64,000 bases of DNA from Oxalobacteraceae bacterium. Lineage in GTDB: Bacteria; Pseudomonadota; Gammaproteobacteria; Burkholderiales; Burkholderiaceae_D. The DNA is taken from the NCBI GenBank assembly GCA_947374865.1, contig CANCDR010000007.1, positions 80,103 to 144,102 on the forward strand, written 5' to 3'. Positions within the stretch are counted from its first letter, which is position 1. Every line of letters starts with the position of its first letter. The position numbers were made by a program, and so were the translations under genes. The notes under the pieces are model-generated. The model was given only the letters and a program-made list of their open reading frames with translations, was not told the origin of the DNA and did not search any database. Positions 55,260 through 64,000 of the stretch are shown here, in pieces.

Positions 55260-56216
55260 TTATCGTTTGGCTTGCGCCGAGATTCGCGCCTGGTCGGCAC
55301 CCGCAGCCAGGAACTTTTGCGGGTCTTGCTGGGTGCCTCTGACCAGGACTTCAAAATGCAGGTGCGACCCAGTCGAACGGCCAGTCGAGCCGACATTGGC
55401 CACGAGCTGCCCGCGTTTAACGATATCACCCACCTTGACCAGTAACCTCGAGGTGTGGCCATAACGGGTGACGATGCCATTGCCGTGATCGACTTCGAGC
55501 ATGTTGCCAAATTCATGATGGTATTCAGCAGCGATCACGACCCCGCCCGCGGCGGCCATGATGGGGGTGCCTGTCGGGGCAGCGAAATCAAGCCCCTCAT
55601 GGAAGGCCTGCTGGCCGGTAAAGGGATCGGGACGCCAGCCAAAGCCGGAAGCGTTGTAACTGACATTGACGGGACGAATGGTTGGCAATAATTTGGAATT
55701 AATCTTGTCATTCATCAAACTGGTCTCGACGACATTCAGATAATCTGCCCGGTACTCCAGATCCTTGGCCAGCTCGTCCATGACAGATTTAAATTGCGGC
55801 ATCGACATGAAATACTGTTTGCGGTCACCCGAACTGCTGCCGGGGCCGCCACGACCAGGTTTTTCACGAAAATTAAATTCTTGCGGCTTGATGCCGGCCA
55901 AGCCCTGCACGCGCTCACCGAGGGAATCCAGACGCATGAGTTGAGCCTGCATTTCACCGAGCTTCATGGCCATGGCGGCCAGATTCTCTTTGACGTATTT
56001 ATCTTTTTTTTGATCCTGATCCTGCGCGTAGGTAGCCAGCGAAGTTTGCAAAAACGGCAACTGAATCTCTGAGGCGTGACGCAGGGCCATCAGCGACAAA
56101 AAGGCGGCACAGGCGGTCACGAGCATCACAAACAGCAGGATAACTAAGACGAAGTGGCGCGTGCCCAGTGTGAGGGATTTGGCCATGAAGCGCGGGTGAA
56201 GCAAAATTATTTGCAT
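55260..56216 (-). CDS. M23-family peptidoglycan peptidase, membrane anchored
   Basis: 318-residue protein with one N-terminal membrane segment (V-L-V-I-L-L-F-V-M-L-V), a coiled-coil-like region (about 60-110) and a LytM/M23 domain (about 200-300). Zinc ligands are in H-E-G-L-D and H-L-H-F-E-V. GAGGA lies six bases before ATG 56216. It may cut cross-links or act as an amidase activator. Lying directly upstream of secA is typical in this group. Confidence 0.88.
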   Translation of the reverse strand: MQIILLHPRFMAKSLTLGTRHFVLVILLFVMLVTACAAFLSLMALRHASEIQLPFLQTSLATYAQDQDQKKDKYVKENLAAMAMKLGEMQAQLMRLDSLGERVQGLAGIKPQEFNFREKPGRGGPGSSSGDRKQYFMSMPQFKSVMDELAKDLEYRADYLNVVETSLMNDKINSKLLPTIRPVNVSYNASGFGWRPDPFTGQQAFHEGLDFAAPTGTPIMAAAGGVVIAAEYHHEFGNMLEVDHGNGIVTRYGHTSRLLVKVGDIVKRGQLVANVGSTGRSTGSHLHFEVLVRGTQQDPQKFLAAGADQARISAQAKR

Positions 56217-56276
56217 GCAGCGTCCTCTTGCACGTGCGTCGTTGATGAGGCCATTGAGGTGTGATATGGTTCCGCC

Positions 56277-56780
56277 ATGCTCCGCCCCTCCTCATTTATT
56301 CCGGCACCACCCCGTGTGCGCAAGGCCGACAGTACCAAGGGCATTGCAGACTTTTTGCAATCCGACGACAAACTCGCGCTCTTGCTGCCGACCGTCGAGC
56401 GACTGGTAGCTCTGCGTAAAGAATGTTCCAAGCTCCTTGGTAGCCTGTTTGATTCTTGCGCTATTCACCAGTTCGACAACGGGCTTCTGATCCTGTCCGC
56501 ACCCAACGCAGCACTAGCAACGCGACTCAAACAGCGTCTGCCAACACTGCAAGAAACTTTGGTAGCGCGGGGATGGCAGGTTAGCGTAATACGTTTGAAA
56601 GTGCAAGTAAGTCCGGCGCTGGAAAAACAAATCCCCGTCAAGCAGGCAAGGATTTCTGACGGTGGGATTGACGCCTTTACACAGCTGGGTAATCAACTGG
56701 AAAAAAACAAAAGAAATACCAACTTACTGGCGGCTGTCGCGCAGCTACTCAGCCATCGTCAGGGACCCAAAAGAAAGTAA
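56277..56780 (+). CDS. dciA: DciA-type (DUF721) protein
   Basis: 167-residue protein of the DUF721 family; DciA members load the replicative helicase DnaB in bacteria without DnaC. The N-terminal domain contains L-L-P-T-V-E-R-L and A-I-H-Q-F-D-N-G-L-L-I-L-S-A-P-N-A-A, then a basic C-terminus (H-R-Q-G-P-K-R-K). It is the only plus-strand gene between lpxC and the secA block. DciA function is by family only. Confidence 0.8.
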   Translation: MLRPSSFIPAPPRVRKADSTKGIADFLQSDDKLALLLPTVERLVALRKECSKLLGSLFDSCAIHQFDNGLLILSAPNAALATRLKQRLPTLQETLVARGWQVSVIRLKVQVSPALEKQIPVKQARISDGGIDAFTQLGNQLEKNKRNTNLLAAVAQLLSHRQGPKRK

Positions 56781-56802
56781 GCCGGAATGACAGTGCACCA
56801 GC

Positions 56803-57738
56803 CTAGTTCAGCGCCCATTCCTGATTGAGCTGACCGGCATAAGCCTCTGGCTGCGCACTTTCTGCACCGTAGGTGACGATGTCGTAGGCATCTGGCTGAT
56901 CCAGCAAAGCGCGCAGTAACTGATTATTCATTTTATGCCCCGACTTGTGCGCCACATAGCTGGCTAACAAGGGGTAGCCGACCAGGTACAGGTCGCCGAT
57001 GGCGTCGAGAATCTTGTGGCGCACGAATTCATTTTCGTAGCGTAGGCCATCCGGATTCAAAATCCGGTACTCGTCGAGAACGATGGCATTTTCCAAAGAG
57101 CCGCCGCGCGCCAAACCGATGCCGCGCAGGGTTTCAACGTCTTGCATGAAACCGAAGGTACGAGCGCGGGCGATTTCCCGCACATAGGAGTCCATGGCGA
57201 AATCAACGCTGGCAGTCTGGCCAGTGCCGTCAACGGCCGGGTGATTAAATTCGATAAAAAATTCCAGCTTGAAGCCATGGTAAGGGCTCAGACGGGCCCA
57301 TTTTTCGTCGGCACCAGTGCCTTCTCTGACTTCAATCGGGCGCAGCACGCGCAGAAATTTTTTAGCTGCGGATTGTTCACGCAAACCGGCCTGCTGCAAT
57401 AAATACACAAAGGACGACGCAGAACCATCCATGATGGGGATCTCTTCAGCCGTGACCTCGATGATGAGATTGTCAATCCCCAGACCAGCGCAGGCCGACA
57501 TCAAATGTTCTACGGTGGAGACTTTGACACCCTCTTTTTCCAGCGTCGACGCCATGCGGGTATCGCCCACACCGATGGCCGAGGCGGGCAATTCAACCGG
57601 CGGCTTCAGGTCCACCCGGCAGAATACGATGCCGCTATCGGGCGGCGCGGGGCGCAGGATCAGTTCGACCTTGGTGCCGGAATGCAGACCGACGCCGGTG
57701 GTACGAACCATCTTTTTAATGGTGCGTTGTTTGAGCAT
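56803..57738 (-). CDS. lpxC: UDP-3-O-acyl-N-acetylglucosamine deacetylase LpxC
   Basis: Committed step of lipid A synthesis. The 311 residues have zinc ligands in V-E-H-L-M-S-A and [11 protein letters not shown], and the catalytic H-K-S-G-H. The order ftsZ-peroxiredoxin-lpxC on the minus strand is as in other Burkholderiales. Confidence 0.96.
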   Translation of the reverse strand: MLKQRTIKKMVRTTGVGLHSGTKVELILRPAPPDSGIVFCRVDLKPPVELPASAIGVGDTRMASTLEKEGVKVSTVEHLMSACAGLGIDNLIIEVTAEEIPIMDGSASSFVYLLQQAGLREQSAAKKFLRVLRPIEVREGTGADEKWARLSPYHGFKLEFFIEFNHPAVDGTGQTASVDFAMDSYVREIARARTFGFMQDVETLRGIGLARGGSLENAIVLDEYRILNPDGLRYENEFVRHKILDAIGDLYLVGYPLLASYVAHKSGHKMNNQLLRALLDQPDAYDIVTYGAESAQPEAYAGQLNQEWALN

Positions 57739-57798
57739 GCCTGATTATAACAACTTCACTGCGGCGACTTTATGTCGACCTTATTTACAACACAGGGC

Positions 57799-57829
57799 AA
57801 AAAAAACGGCCCTGGTTGAAGAGGGCCGT
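57799..57829 (-). terminator. Terminator of the peroxiredoxin gene
   Basis: On the minus strand ACGGCCCT, 8-base loop, AGGGCCGT, then eight U. It separates the peroxiredoxin gene from lpxC. Confidence 0.9.
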
Positions 57830-57865
57830 ATTGATCGCGCCGAATGAACGGCGCACGCCAGAATC

Positions 57866-58372
57866 TTAGGCGATTTGCGCTAACATTGTTTCAGCGTTGG
57901 AGACGGCAAATTTGCCGCCTTCTTCGATATTCAACTGTTTGACGACGCCATTATCGACCAGCATCGAATAACGCTGCGACCGGGTACCCATGCCAAATTT
58001 GCTGAAATCAGCATCCAGACCGAGCGCTTTGGTGAAACTGGCGCTACCGTCAGCCATCATGCGGATAATGCCAGTCGACTTTTGATCGCGCGCCCAGGCA
58101 CCCATCACGAAAGCATCATTGACAGAAATGCACCATATCTCATCAACACCCTTGGCCTTGAAATCGGCAGCGTGCTGGATATAACCGGGCACATGCTTGG
58201 CTGAACAGGTCGGCGTAAAGGCGCCTGGCAAGCCAAAGATCGCGATCTTTTTGCCTTTGGTCAGTTCTGCGACATCAAAGGTATTCGGGCCCAGCGTGCA
58301 GCCAGCACCTTCAACTTCGATAAATTCCGCCAGGCTGCCTGCTGGCAGCTGATCGCCAATCTTGATGGTCAT
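57866..58372 (-). CDS. Peroxiredoxin (Prx5/PrxII type)
   Basis: 168-residue thiol peroxidase. The peroxidatic cysteine is in P-G-A-F-T-P-T-C-S; other features are V-N-D-A-F-V-M-G-A-W and Y-S-M-L-V-D-N-G-V-V. AAGGA is seven bases before ATG 58372; an ATG two codons upstream is too close. It is a separate unit within the ftsZ-lpxC interval with its own terminator. Confidence 0.92.
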   Translation of the reverse strand: MTIKIGDQLPAGSLAEFIEVEGAGCTLGPNTFDVAELTKGKKIAIFGLPGAFTPTCSAKHVPGYIQHAADFKAKGVDEIWCISVNDAFVMGAWARDQKSTGIIRMMADGSASFTKALGLDADFSKFGMGTRSQRYSMLVDNGVVKQLNIEEGGKFAVSNAETMLAQIA

Positions 58373-58538
58373 GTTCATGTCCTTATAAGTAAATTGAAAC
58401 GGTGTATGAATAACGAAAATGGACCTACTTACGGACTGCTAGGCCGAAGCGACGCAATCCATCCGGACGCAGTATGCCCTGTTCTGGCAAGTTTTGCTCA
58501 GCACAGGACTTGACCGAACCACGTGGGGCGATGCTTGA

Positions 58539-58563
58539 CAGCCGATTTAATAGCCGATTTAAC
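58539..58563. repeat. 12-bp direct repeat upstream of the peroxiredoxin gene
   Basis: AGCCGATTTAA occurs twice in tandem with one linking base. It may be a duplicated binding site or a chance duplication. Confidence 0.55.
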
Positions 58564-58600
58564 AGGCCACTTTGTTACACAACACACCATTTGGCGCAGC

Positions 58601-58634
58601 GATTTATCTGACGCACGAGGGCGTCAGATAAATC
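58601..58634. repeat. Perfect 14-bp inverted repeat just after ftsZ
   Basis: GATTTATCTGACGC, 6-base loop, and its exact complement, 16 bases after the ftsZ stop. It has no separate U-tract. It may be a 3'-end hairpin of the division operon. Confidence 0.85.
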
Positions 58635-58649
58635 CGCTTGCAGCCCAAA

Positions 58650-59840
58650 TCAATCTGCCTGTTTGCGCAAAAAGGCAGGAATGTCGTAAGTTTCCATGCC
58701 ATTTTTTTCCAGCGCACGAACGGTGTCGGTCGCCGATTCGCCACGACGCCAGACGTGCGGTGCTTTCATGCTGCTCATGGCGCGCGGAATTTGTCCGAGA
58801 CCATTTTGCTGCATGCCAGCGTGCGCATTGATCGGTTCGTTATTGGTGCCGGTACGCAGCATCGGCGTTTGCACCAGCTGCACAGTAGCGCGTGAACGGC
58901 CCAGACCGGTCGCCACGACGGTAACCCGAATGTTGTCGCCCATTGTGTCGTCGTAAGCGATACCTTGTGCGATCGACGCATCCGGTGCGGCAAAGGCGCG
59001 TACGGCTGCCATGACTTCCTTGATTTCTTTACCCTTCAAGCTGCGCGACGCTGTCACGTTGACCAGCACACCGCGCGCACCAGACAGATCAATACCGTCC
59101 AGCAGTGGTGATGCAACAGCTTGCTCGGCAGCGATACGCGCACGGTCAACGCCGGAGGCGGTGGCAGTACCCATCATGGCTTTGCCCTGCTCGCCCATGA
59201 TCGTTTTGACGTCGTTGAAGTCGACGTTGATATGGCCAGGCACATTGATGATTTCAGCGATACCGGCGACCGCGTTATTCAACACATCGTCGGCATGCTG
59301 CAGCCATTCGATCATGCTGTCGTCTTCGTAGATTTCTTCCAGCTTACCGTTAAGGATAATGATCAGCGAATCGACATGCTGCGACAAGGCTTCGATACCT
59401 TCATCGGCGATGTCCATGCATTTCTTACCTTCGTAGGAAAATGGCTTGGAAACGACGGCCACAGTCAGCGCGCCCATTTCCTTGGCAATCTGCGCCACGA
59501 TCGGCGCTGCACCAGTACCAGTGCCACCACCCATACCGGCGGCGATAAATACCATATGCGCACCACGCAGGGAATCTTCAATCCGCGCACGGGATTCTTC
59601 TGCCAGCTGGCGGCCGACTTCTGGCTTCATACCAGCGCCCAGACCGGTATCACCAATCTGAATAATGTTCGGTGCCTTGGACAGCTGCAAAGCCTGCGCA
59701 TCGGTATTGGCGGCGATGAATTCGACCCCCGATACACCCTTGTTAATCATGTGCTGTACCGCGTTACCACCAGCACCACCAACACCCACGACCTTGATGA
59801 TCGTGCCAAGAGATACATTGTCGAGCATATCGATTTCCAT
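58650..59840 (-). CDS. ftsZ: Cell division GTPase FtsZ
   Basis: Tubulin-like GTPase forming the Z-ring. The 396 residues contain the tubulin signature G-M-G-G-G-T-G-T-G, the T7 loop around N-V-D-F-N-D-V, and the C-terminal interaction peptide Y-D-I-P-A-F-L-R-K that binds FtsA. It is separated from ftsA by 183 bases with a tandem repeat. Confidence 0.98.
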   Translation of the reverse strand: MEIDMLDNVSLGTIIKVVGVGGAGGNAVQHMINKGVSGVEFIAANTDAQALQLSKAPNIIQIGDTGLGAGMKPEVGRQLAEESRARIEDSLRGAHMVFIAAGMGGGTGTGAAPIVAQIAKEMGALTVAVVSKPFSYEGKKCMDIADEGIEALSQHVDSLIIILNGKLEEIYEDDSMIEWLQHADDVLNNAVAGIAEIINVPGHINVDFNDVKTIMGEQGKAMMGTATASGVDRARIAAEQAVASPLLDGIDLSGARGVLVNVTASRSLKGKEIKEVMAAVRAFAAPDASIAQGIAYDDTMGDNIRVTVVATGLGRSRATVQLVQTPMLRTGTNNEPINAHAGMQQNGLGQIPRAMSSMKAPHVWRRGESATDTVRALEKNGMETYDIPAFLRKQAD

Positions 59841-59952
59841 GGTGACTCCTTTAGTTATTGCAGCATTCAGTGGCTAGGCATCACCTTGCGTCACGACTAG
59901 CCAATGCTTACTGCGGTTTAATTCAAAATAGTTAAATGGCTGAACTTCATTC

Positions 59953-60016
59953 TTACTGTTGCATTTTTACTGCTACATTTTTACTGTTGCATTTTTACTG
60001 CTGCATCTTTACTTCT
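59953..60016. repeat. 14-bp tandem repeat between ftsA and ftsZ
   Basis: Four complete units of TTACTGTTGCATTT (units at 59953, 59967, 59981, 59995, with T/C and G/A variants) and a partial fifth at 60009. Period is exactly 14, so it is not coding. It starts eight bases after the ftsA stop, in the ftsZ leader. Confidence 0.9.
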
Positions 60017-60023
60017 GACTGAT

Positions 60024-61256
60024 CTAAAAATTCCCTAGTACCCATTCCTTCATTTTTTGCCAGATCGCTTTCACTGAGCCATCCTGACGAGTCACAATAT
60101 GCCCGCGCAAATACTGTTTTTTGGCTTCCAATAAAAGCCCCAGCACGGTGGCGTAGCGCGGACTGCGCACCACATCATTGAGCTGGCCGCTGTATTCAGG
60201 CGTGCCGACCCGTGCTGGCTTGAGGAAGATGTCTTCCGCCAGTTCGACCATGCCCGGCATGAGCGCTGAACCACCTGTAAGCACAATCCCGCTCGAGAGC
60301 ACTTCTTCGTAGCCTGACTCGCGTACGACCTGATGCACCAGGCTGAATAATTCTTCGATCCGTGGCTCGATCACTGCAGCTAAGGCCTGACGCGACATGG
60401 GACGCGTGCTGCGATTACCCAGACCTGGCACTTCCAGCGATTCACGCGGATCGACCAGCGCCTGCTTGGCCACGCCGTAACGCAGTTTGATGTCTTCTGC
60501 TTCCGATGTCGGGGTACGCAAGGCCATGGCAATATCGTTGGTGATCTGGTCACCCGCAATCGGTATGACTGCCGTGTGGCGAATCGCGCCTTCTGAAAAC
60601 ACCGCCACGTCGGTCGTGCCGCCACCGATATCGATGATCACGACGCCCAGTTCTTTTTCGTCGGCGGTCAGCACCGCATCGGCGGAAGCCATCGGCTGCA
60701 AAATCAAATCCGACACTTCTAGACCACAACGACGAATACATTTGACGATGTTCTGCACCGCTGACACGGCACCGGTGACGATATGCACCCGCACTTCCAG
60801 CCGAATACCGCTCATGCCGATCGGCTCGCGCACATCATCCTGACTGTCGACGATAAATTCCTGCGGCACGGTATGCAAGAGCTGCTGGTCAGTCGGAATA
60901 TTGACTGCCTTGGCGGTTTCAATGACTCGCGCTACGTCAGCGGCAGTGACTTCCTTGTCCTTGATGGCGACCATGCCGGATGAATTGAAGCTGCGAATAT
61001 GGCTGCCCGCAATTCCGGTGTACACATTGCGGATTTTGCAGTCGGCCATCAGTTCGGCTTCTTCCAGGGCGCGCTGAATCGATTCGACGGTCGCTTCAAT
61101 ATTGACCACCACGCCTTTTTTCAGGCCTTTCGATTCCGACTGGCCCAGGCCGATCACTTCATGCCGACCGTTGGGCATGATCTCAGCCACCACGGCGACC
61201 ACCTTGGAGGTGCCGATATCGAGTCCGACGATTAAATTTTTTGCATCTTTGGTCAT
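60024..61256 (-). CDS. ftsA: Cell division protein FtsA
   Basis: Actin-like protein that tethers FtsZ to the membrane. From ATG 61256 the 410 residues start M-T-K-D-A-K-N-L-I-V-G-L-D-I-G-T-S-K. Nucleotide-binding motifs include I-D-I-G-G-G-T-T-D and T-G-G-S-A-L-M-P-G. The C-terminal amphipathic helix I-W-Q-K-M-K-E-W-V-L is the membrane anchor. It follows ftsQ after 10 bases. Confidence 0.97.
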   Translation of the reverse strand: MTKDAKNLIVGLDIGTSKVVAVVAEIMPNGRHEVIGLGQSESKGLKKGVVVNIEATVESIQRALEEAELMADCKIRNVYTGIAGSHIRSFNSSGMVAIKDKEVTAADVARVIETAKAVNIPTDQQLLHTVPQEFIVDSQDDVREPIGMSGIRLEVRVHIVTGAVSAVQNIVKCIRRCGLEVSDLILQPMASADAVLTADEKELGVVIIDIGGGTTDVAVFSEGAIRHTAVIPIAGDQITNDIAMALRTPTSEAEDIKLRYGVAKQALVDPRESLEVPGLGNRSTRPMSRQALAAVIEPRIEELFSLVHQVVRESGYEEVLSSGIVLTGGSALMPGMVELAEDIFLKPARVGTPEYSGQLNDVVRSPRYATVLGLLLEAKKQYLRGHIVTRQDGSVKAIWQKMKEWVLGNF

Positions 61257-61266
61257 AGCATTCCGT

Positions 61267-62046
61267 TCATTTTTTTTTCTCATTTTTAGCGGCCAGAGCG
61301 CTGTTATTTAGCCCCGCCACTTTCAATGCAACCCCATTCGGATAACGCATATCAATGCTTTCAATACTCTGCTTCAGATGCGCGACGAGCTGCGGGTAAA
61401 TGGCAATGAGTCGCGTAATACGGTGTCGTAAAGTACTCTTGTCCTGCTCCGTACCCAAGTCAACCGTGATGCCGTTATCGAGCCGGATATGCCACGCATA
61501 ACGATCGGTGAGCGTGACGGCCTCGGCTTCGAGCTGCAGCGGCATGAGCAACTGATTGACTTCAGCAAAGCGACTAACCACTTCTTTTTCACTGCCGGTG
61601 GGGCCGGACAAAGCAGGCAATTCGCCATCCTCTTCGGCTTCATCCAGATTAGCCGTAAACACATCGCCCTTGATCGATACCAGCCGGCCCTCATCACCCC
61701 AGGTCGCCAGCGGCTGATGCTCTTCCAGCGTGACGATGATCTGGTCAGGCCATTCCCTTCTGACTGCCGCCTTATGCATCCATGGCAGTGCTTCAAACGC
61801 CTGGCGCACCGATTCCAGGTTCACCGAAAAGAAATTCCCGCGAATTTGCGGCAAGGCCGTGCTGCGTACCGTGGCCAAATTAATATGTCGCAGCGGGCCA
61901 CCGGCACTCGCTTCAATCTGAATTGTATGCAGGGCAAACATCGGTCGCTGCGCGATCCATGACAGTCCCGCGCCCAGCAACATGAGCACGACCAGCGCCA
62001 ACAGGCAGCCGCTGATCACATTCAATGATTTGCTGTCATTCCACAT
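61267..62046 (-). CDS. ftsQ: Cell division protein FtsQ
   Basis: 259-residue single-pass protein of the FtsQLB complex. One membrane segment (about 12-34) is followed by a POTRA domain (I-Q-I-E-A-S ... V-N-L-E-S-V-R-Q-A-F-E-A-L-P-W-M) and the beta domain. R-R-E-W-P-D is a family motif. It overlaps the end of ddl by 11 bases. Confidence 0.95.
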   Translation of the reverse strand: MWNDSKSLNVISGCLLALVVLMLLGAGLSWIAQRPMFALHTIQIEASAGGPLRHINLATVRSTALPQIRGNFFSVNLESVRQAFEALPWMHKAAVRREWPDQIIVTLEEHQPLATWGDEGRLVSIKGDVFTANLDEAEEDGELPALSGPTGSEKEVVSRFAEVNQLLMPLQLEAEAVTLTDRYAWHIRLDNGITVDLGTEQDKSTLRHRITRLIAIYPQLVAHLKQSIESIDMRYPNGVALKVAGLNNSALAAKNEKKK

Positions 62047-63010
62047 GCGGCGTTCCTTCCTGATCGGGCGTCGCGGTGTGTAAGGTCGCCAGCTGCAAAA
62101 TGGCGACGCATAAATCTTCGTAGGACATGCCTGCCGCCTTAGCCGCCATCGGTACCAGCGAATGACTGGTCATGCCGGGGGAGGGATTGAGCTCAAGCAG
62201 AGTCGGCGCCATATCCGTCTCACGCAACATGAAATCGACGCGCGCCCAGCCGGCACCGCCGAGCACCTTGAATGCCTGTACTGCCAGCTCTTGCAATCGT
62301 TGCGTCAGCGCTGCATCCAAAGGCGCAGGGCACAGATACTGTGTCGCGTCGCTGAAATACTTATGCTGATAATCATAGTTACCTTGCGGTGCGCGGATTT
62401 CCACGATCGGCAAGGCACGAACCTGCCGTCCGGAGCCGATGACCGGCACGGTCAATTCACGGCCGGTGATGAATTCTTCTGCCAGCACGACGTCATCGTG
62501 TTTTTTACATTCATCAAAGCCGGCTTGCAGCTGCGAGAGCGCTGCCACTTTGGCGATGCCGATCGAAGAACCTTCATGCGGCGCTTTGAGCATCAGTGGC
62601 AGGCCGAGCTCGATGGCTGTTTTTTCCAATGCTTCCCAGCTGGCGTCATTGTCGAGACAAATAAAGCGCGGTGTCGGCAAACCGTGGCTCAGCCAAATGC
62701 GCTTGGTCATGATCTTGTCCATCGCGATGGCCGATGCCATCACGCCTGAACCGGTATAAGGAATTCCCAGCTGCTCCAACACACCTTGCAGTGTGCCGTC
62801 TTCACCAAAGCGGCCATGCAAAGCAATGAATACACGATCAAATTTTTCTGCGGCCAGTTCTGCCAGACTGCGCTCGGCCGGATCGAAGGCGTGCGCATCA
62901 ATCCCTTTACTGCGCAGCGCAGCCAATACACCGCTGCCGGACATGAGCGAGACTTCGCGCTCGGCGGAACGACCGCCAAACAAAACACCAACTTTGCCAA
63001 ATGTTTGCAT
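62036..63010 (-). CDS. ddlB: D-alanine--D-alanine ligase
   Basis: 324-residue ATP-grasp enzyme joining two D-Ala for peptidoglycan. Motifs: V-L-F-G-G-R-S-A-E-R-E-V-S-L-M-S-G, H-G-R-F-G-E-D-G, H-E-G-S-S-I-G, E-L-N-P-S-P-G-M-T. The lysine motif reads L-M-L-K-A-P instead of the more usual V-x-V-K-P. Three bases after murC; overlaps ftsQ. Confidence 0.96.
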   Translation of the reverse strand: MQTFGKVGVLFGGRSAEREVSLMSGSGVLAALRSKGIDAHAFDPAERSLAELAAEKFDRVFIALHGRFGEDGTLQGVLEQLGIPYTGSGVMASAIAMDKIMTKRIWLSHGLPTPRFICLDNDASWEALEKTAIELGLPLMLKAPHEGSSIGIAKVAALSQLQAGFDECKKHDDVVLAEEFITGRELTVPVIGSGRQVRALPIVEIRAPQGNYDYQHKYFSDATQYLCPAPLDAALTQRLQELAVQAFKVLGGAGWARVDFMLRETDMAPTLLELNPSPGMTSHSLVPMAAKAAGMSYEDLCVAILQLATLHTATPDQEGTPHVE

Positions 63011-63013
63011 ACT

Positions 63014-64000
63014 CTAACTCGTCAACTTTGCAGGTACAGCACTGATCGAACCGGCGCCCATCGTGATCACCACGTCGCCGTCACGGGCGATCTGGCGGAT
63101 GGCGTCCGGCATGTCATTGATCTCTTCCACGAACAGCGGCATGACTTTGCCGGCCACACGCAAGGCATGCGTGAGCGCACGACCATCTGCGCCAACGATG
63201 GGCGCTTCACCGGCGGCATACACCTCGGCTAACACCAGCGCATCGACAGTGGATAAGACTTTGACGAAATCGTCGAATAAATCGCGCGTGCGCGAAAAGC
63301 GATGCGGCTGAAATGCCAGCACCAAACGCCGGCCAGGATAAGCACCCCGTGCGGCAGCCAGCGTGGCGGCGGTCTCGACCGGATGGTGGCCATAGTCATC
63401 GACCAGTGTGAAACTGCCACCGCTGGCACAAGCGATTTCGCCATGCCGCGTAAAGCGCCGGCCAACGCCGGTAAAGCCTGCCAAGGCGCGCTGAGTTGCC
63501 TCGTCGGCCACGCCCAGTTCGCGTGCGATGGCGATCGCAGCGCAGGCATTTTGTACGTTATGCATGCCGGGCTGATTTAAGCTCACTGCCAAAGGTGCAT
63601 AGCCATCTTGCAGCACCGTAAATTGCATCACGCCGTCGACTGCCTTGGCATCGACTGCGCGCACTTTGGCGTCAGGATGGAAGCCATAAGTCGTCATGGG
63701 CTTGGCGATGAAGGGCATGATTTCACGCAGATTCTGATCGTCCAGACACAGCACAGCAACGCCATAGAATGGCAGACGCTGCGTAAATTCGACAAAGGCC
63801 TGCTTGAGTTTGGCGAAGCTATGACCGTAGGTTTCCATGTGGTCAGCATCGATATTGGTGATGACTTCGATGACCGGTGACAGGCTCAGGAATGAGGCGT
63901 CTGATTCGTCGGCTTCGACAACAATGAAATCGCCCTGACCCACGCGGGCATTCGCGCCGACGCTGGTCAGACGTCCACCGATGACGAAGGTCGGATCGAG
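63014..64000 (-). CDS. murC: UDP-N-acetylmuramate--L-alanine ligase MurC, N-terminus cut off by window edge
   Basis: Adds L-Ala to UDP-MurNAc. About 328 C-terminal residues are visible, reading V-I-G-G-R-L at the edge, then [27 protein letters not shown] and D-D-Y-G-H-H-P-V-E, all MurC motifs. The start lies beyond 64000. An in-frame ATG at 63943 is internal. It leads into ddl with a three-base gap. Confidence 0.96.
   Translation of the reverse strand, partial: LDPTFVIGGRLTSVGANARVGQGDFIVVEADESDASFLSLSPVIEVITNIDADHMETYGHSFAKLKQAFVEFTQRLPFYGVAVLCLDDQNLREIMPFIAKPMTTYGFHPDAKVRAVDAKAVDGVMQFTVLQDGYAPLAVSLNQPGMHNVQNACAAIAIARELGVADEATQRALAGFTGVGRRFTRHGEIACASGGSFTLVDDYGHHPVETAATLAAARGAYPGRRLVLAFQPHRFSRTRDLFDDFVKVLSTVDALVLAEVYAAGEAPIVGADGRALTHALRVAGKVMPLFVEEINDMPDAIRQIARDGDVVITMGAGSISAVPAKLTS

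Overview
The window looks like a chromosomal segment of a betaproteobacterium, most likely of the Burkholderiales and close to the Oxalobacteraceae. Three things suggest this. The dcw-cluster end runs murC-ddl-ftsQ-ftsA-ftsZ-peroxiredoxin-lpxC. The order pilB-pilC-pilD-coaE-zapD-yacG and the run pilR-pilS-small zinc protein-cytochrome c assembly protein-ffh are typical of that order. A lysine/alanine-rich SWIB-domain protein is also present. The family call is inference from gene order and protein style; no search was run.

Layout, left to right. 1-2.2 kb: large subunit of class I ribonucleotide reductase (cut by the window edge) behind a promoter carrying a NrdR box pair. 2.3-8.2 kb: pilR-pilS sensor system, a small zinc-ribbon membrane protein, a CcsA/HemX-like protein, and divergent ffh. 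8.4-16.9 kb: housekeeping block with the SWIB protein, a lytic transglycosylase, proS, rppH, a CNP1-like protein, proB-obgE-rpmA-rplU and divergent ispB. 16.9-23.9 kb: more accessory in character, with a small winged-helix regulator, an orphan MASE1-like membrane protein, a TonB-dependent receptor, gamma-glutamyltransferase and a Rieske oxygenase. 24.0-28.2 kb: LemA/TPM pair and two tandem membrane diguanylate cyclases. 28.5-34.4 kb: mmsA divergent from a putrescine ABC importer (potFGHI). 34.4-41.4 kb: CorC-type protein, pilBCD, coaE, zapD, yacG. 41.4-42.1 kb: a Phd/VapC-type toxin-antitoxin pair. 42.2-49.6 kb: a locus that reads as an extracellular nucleic-acid scavenging route. 49.6-64 kb: mutT, a DUF815 ATPase, argJ, secA, an M23 peptidase, dciA, lpxC, peroxiredoxin and the cell-division/peptidoglycan genes, ending inside murC.

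The most interesting unit is 42.2-49.6 kb. It holds a secreted S1/P1 nuclease, a secreted 5'-nucleotidase, a TonB-dependent outer-membrane receptor, a NupC-type nucleoside:cation symporter and cytidine deaminase. They sit as two divergent groups around a 330-base intergenic region packed with inverted repeats. Together they could cut nucleic acid outside the cytoplasm, remove phosphate, import the nucleosides and deaminate cytidine. The receptor's substrate is inferred from context only.

No tRNA, rRNA, CRISPR array, insertion sequence or prophage was seen. Other points of note are a 14-bp tandem repeat between ftsA and ftsZ, a terminator that abuts the ggt start codon, an in-frame hexanucleotide repeat in pilR, and a 65-base tail-to-tail overlap of cdd and mutT.
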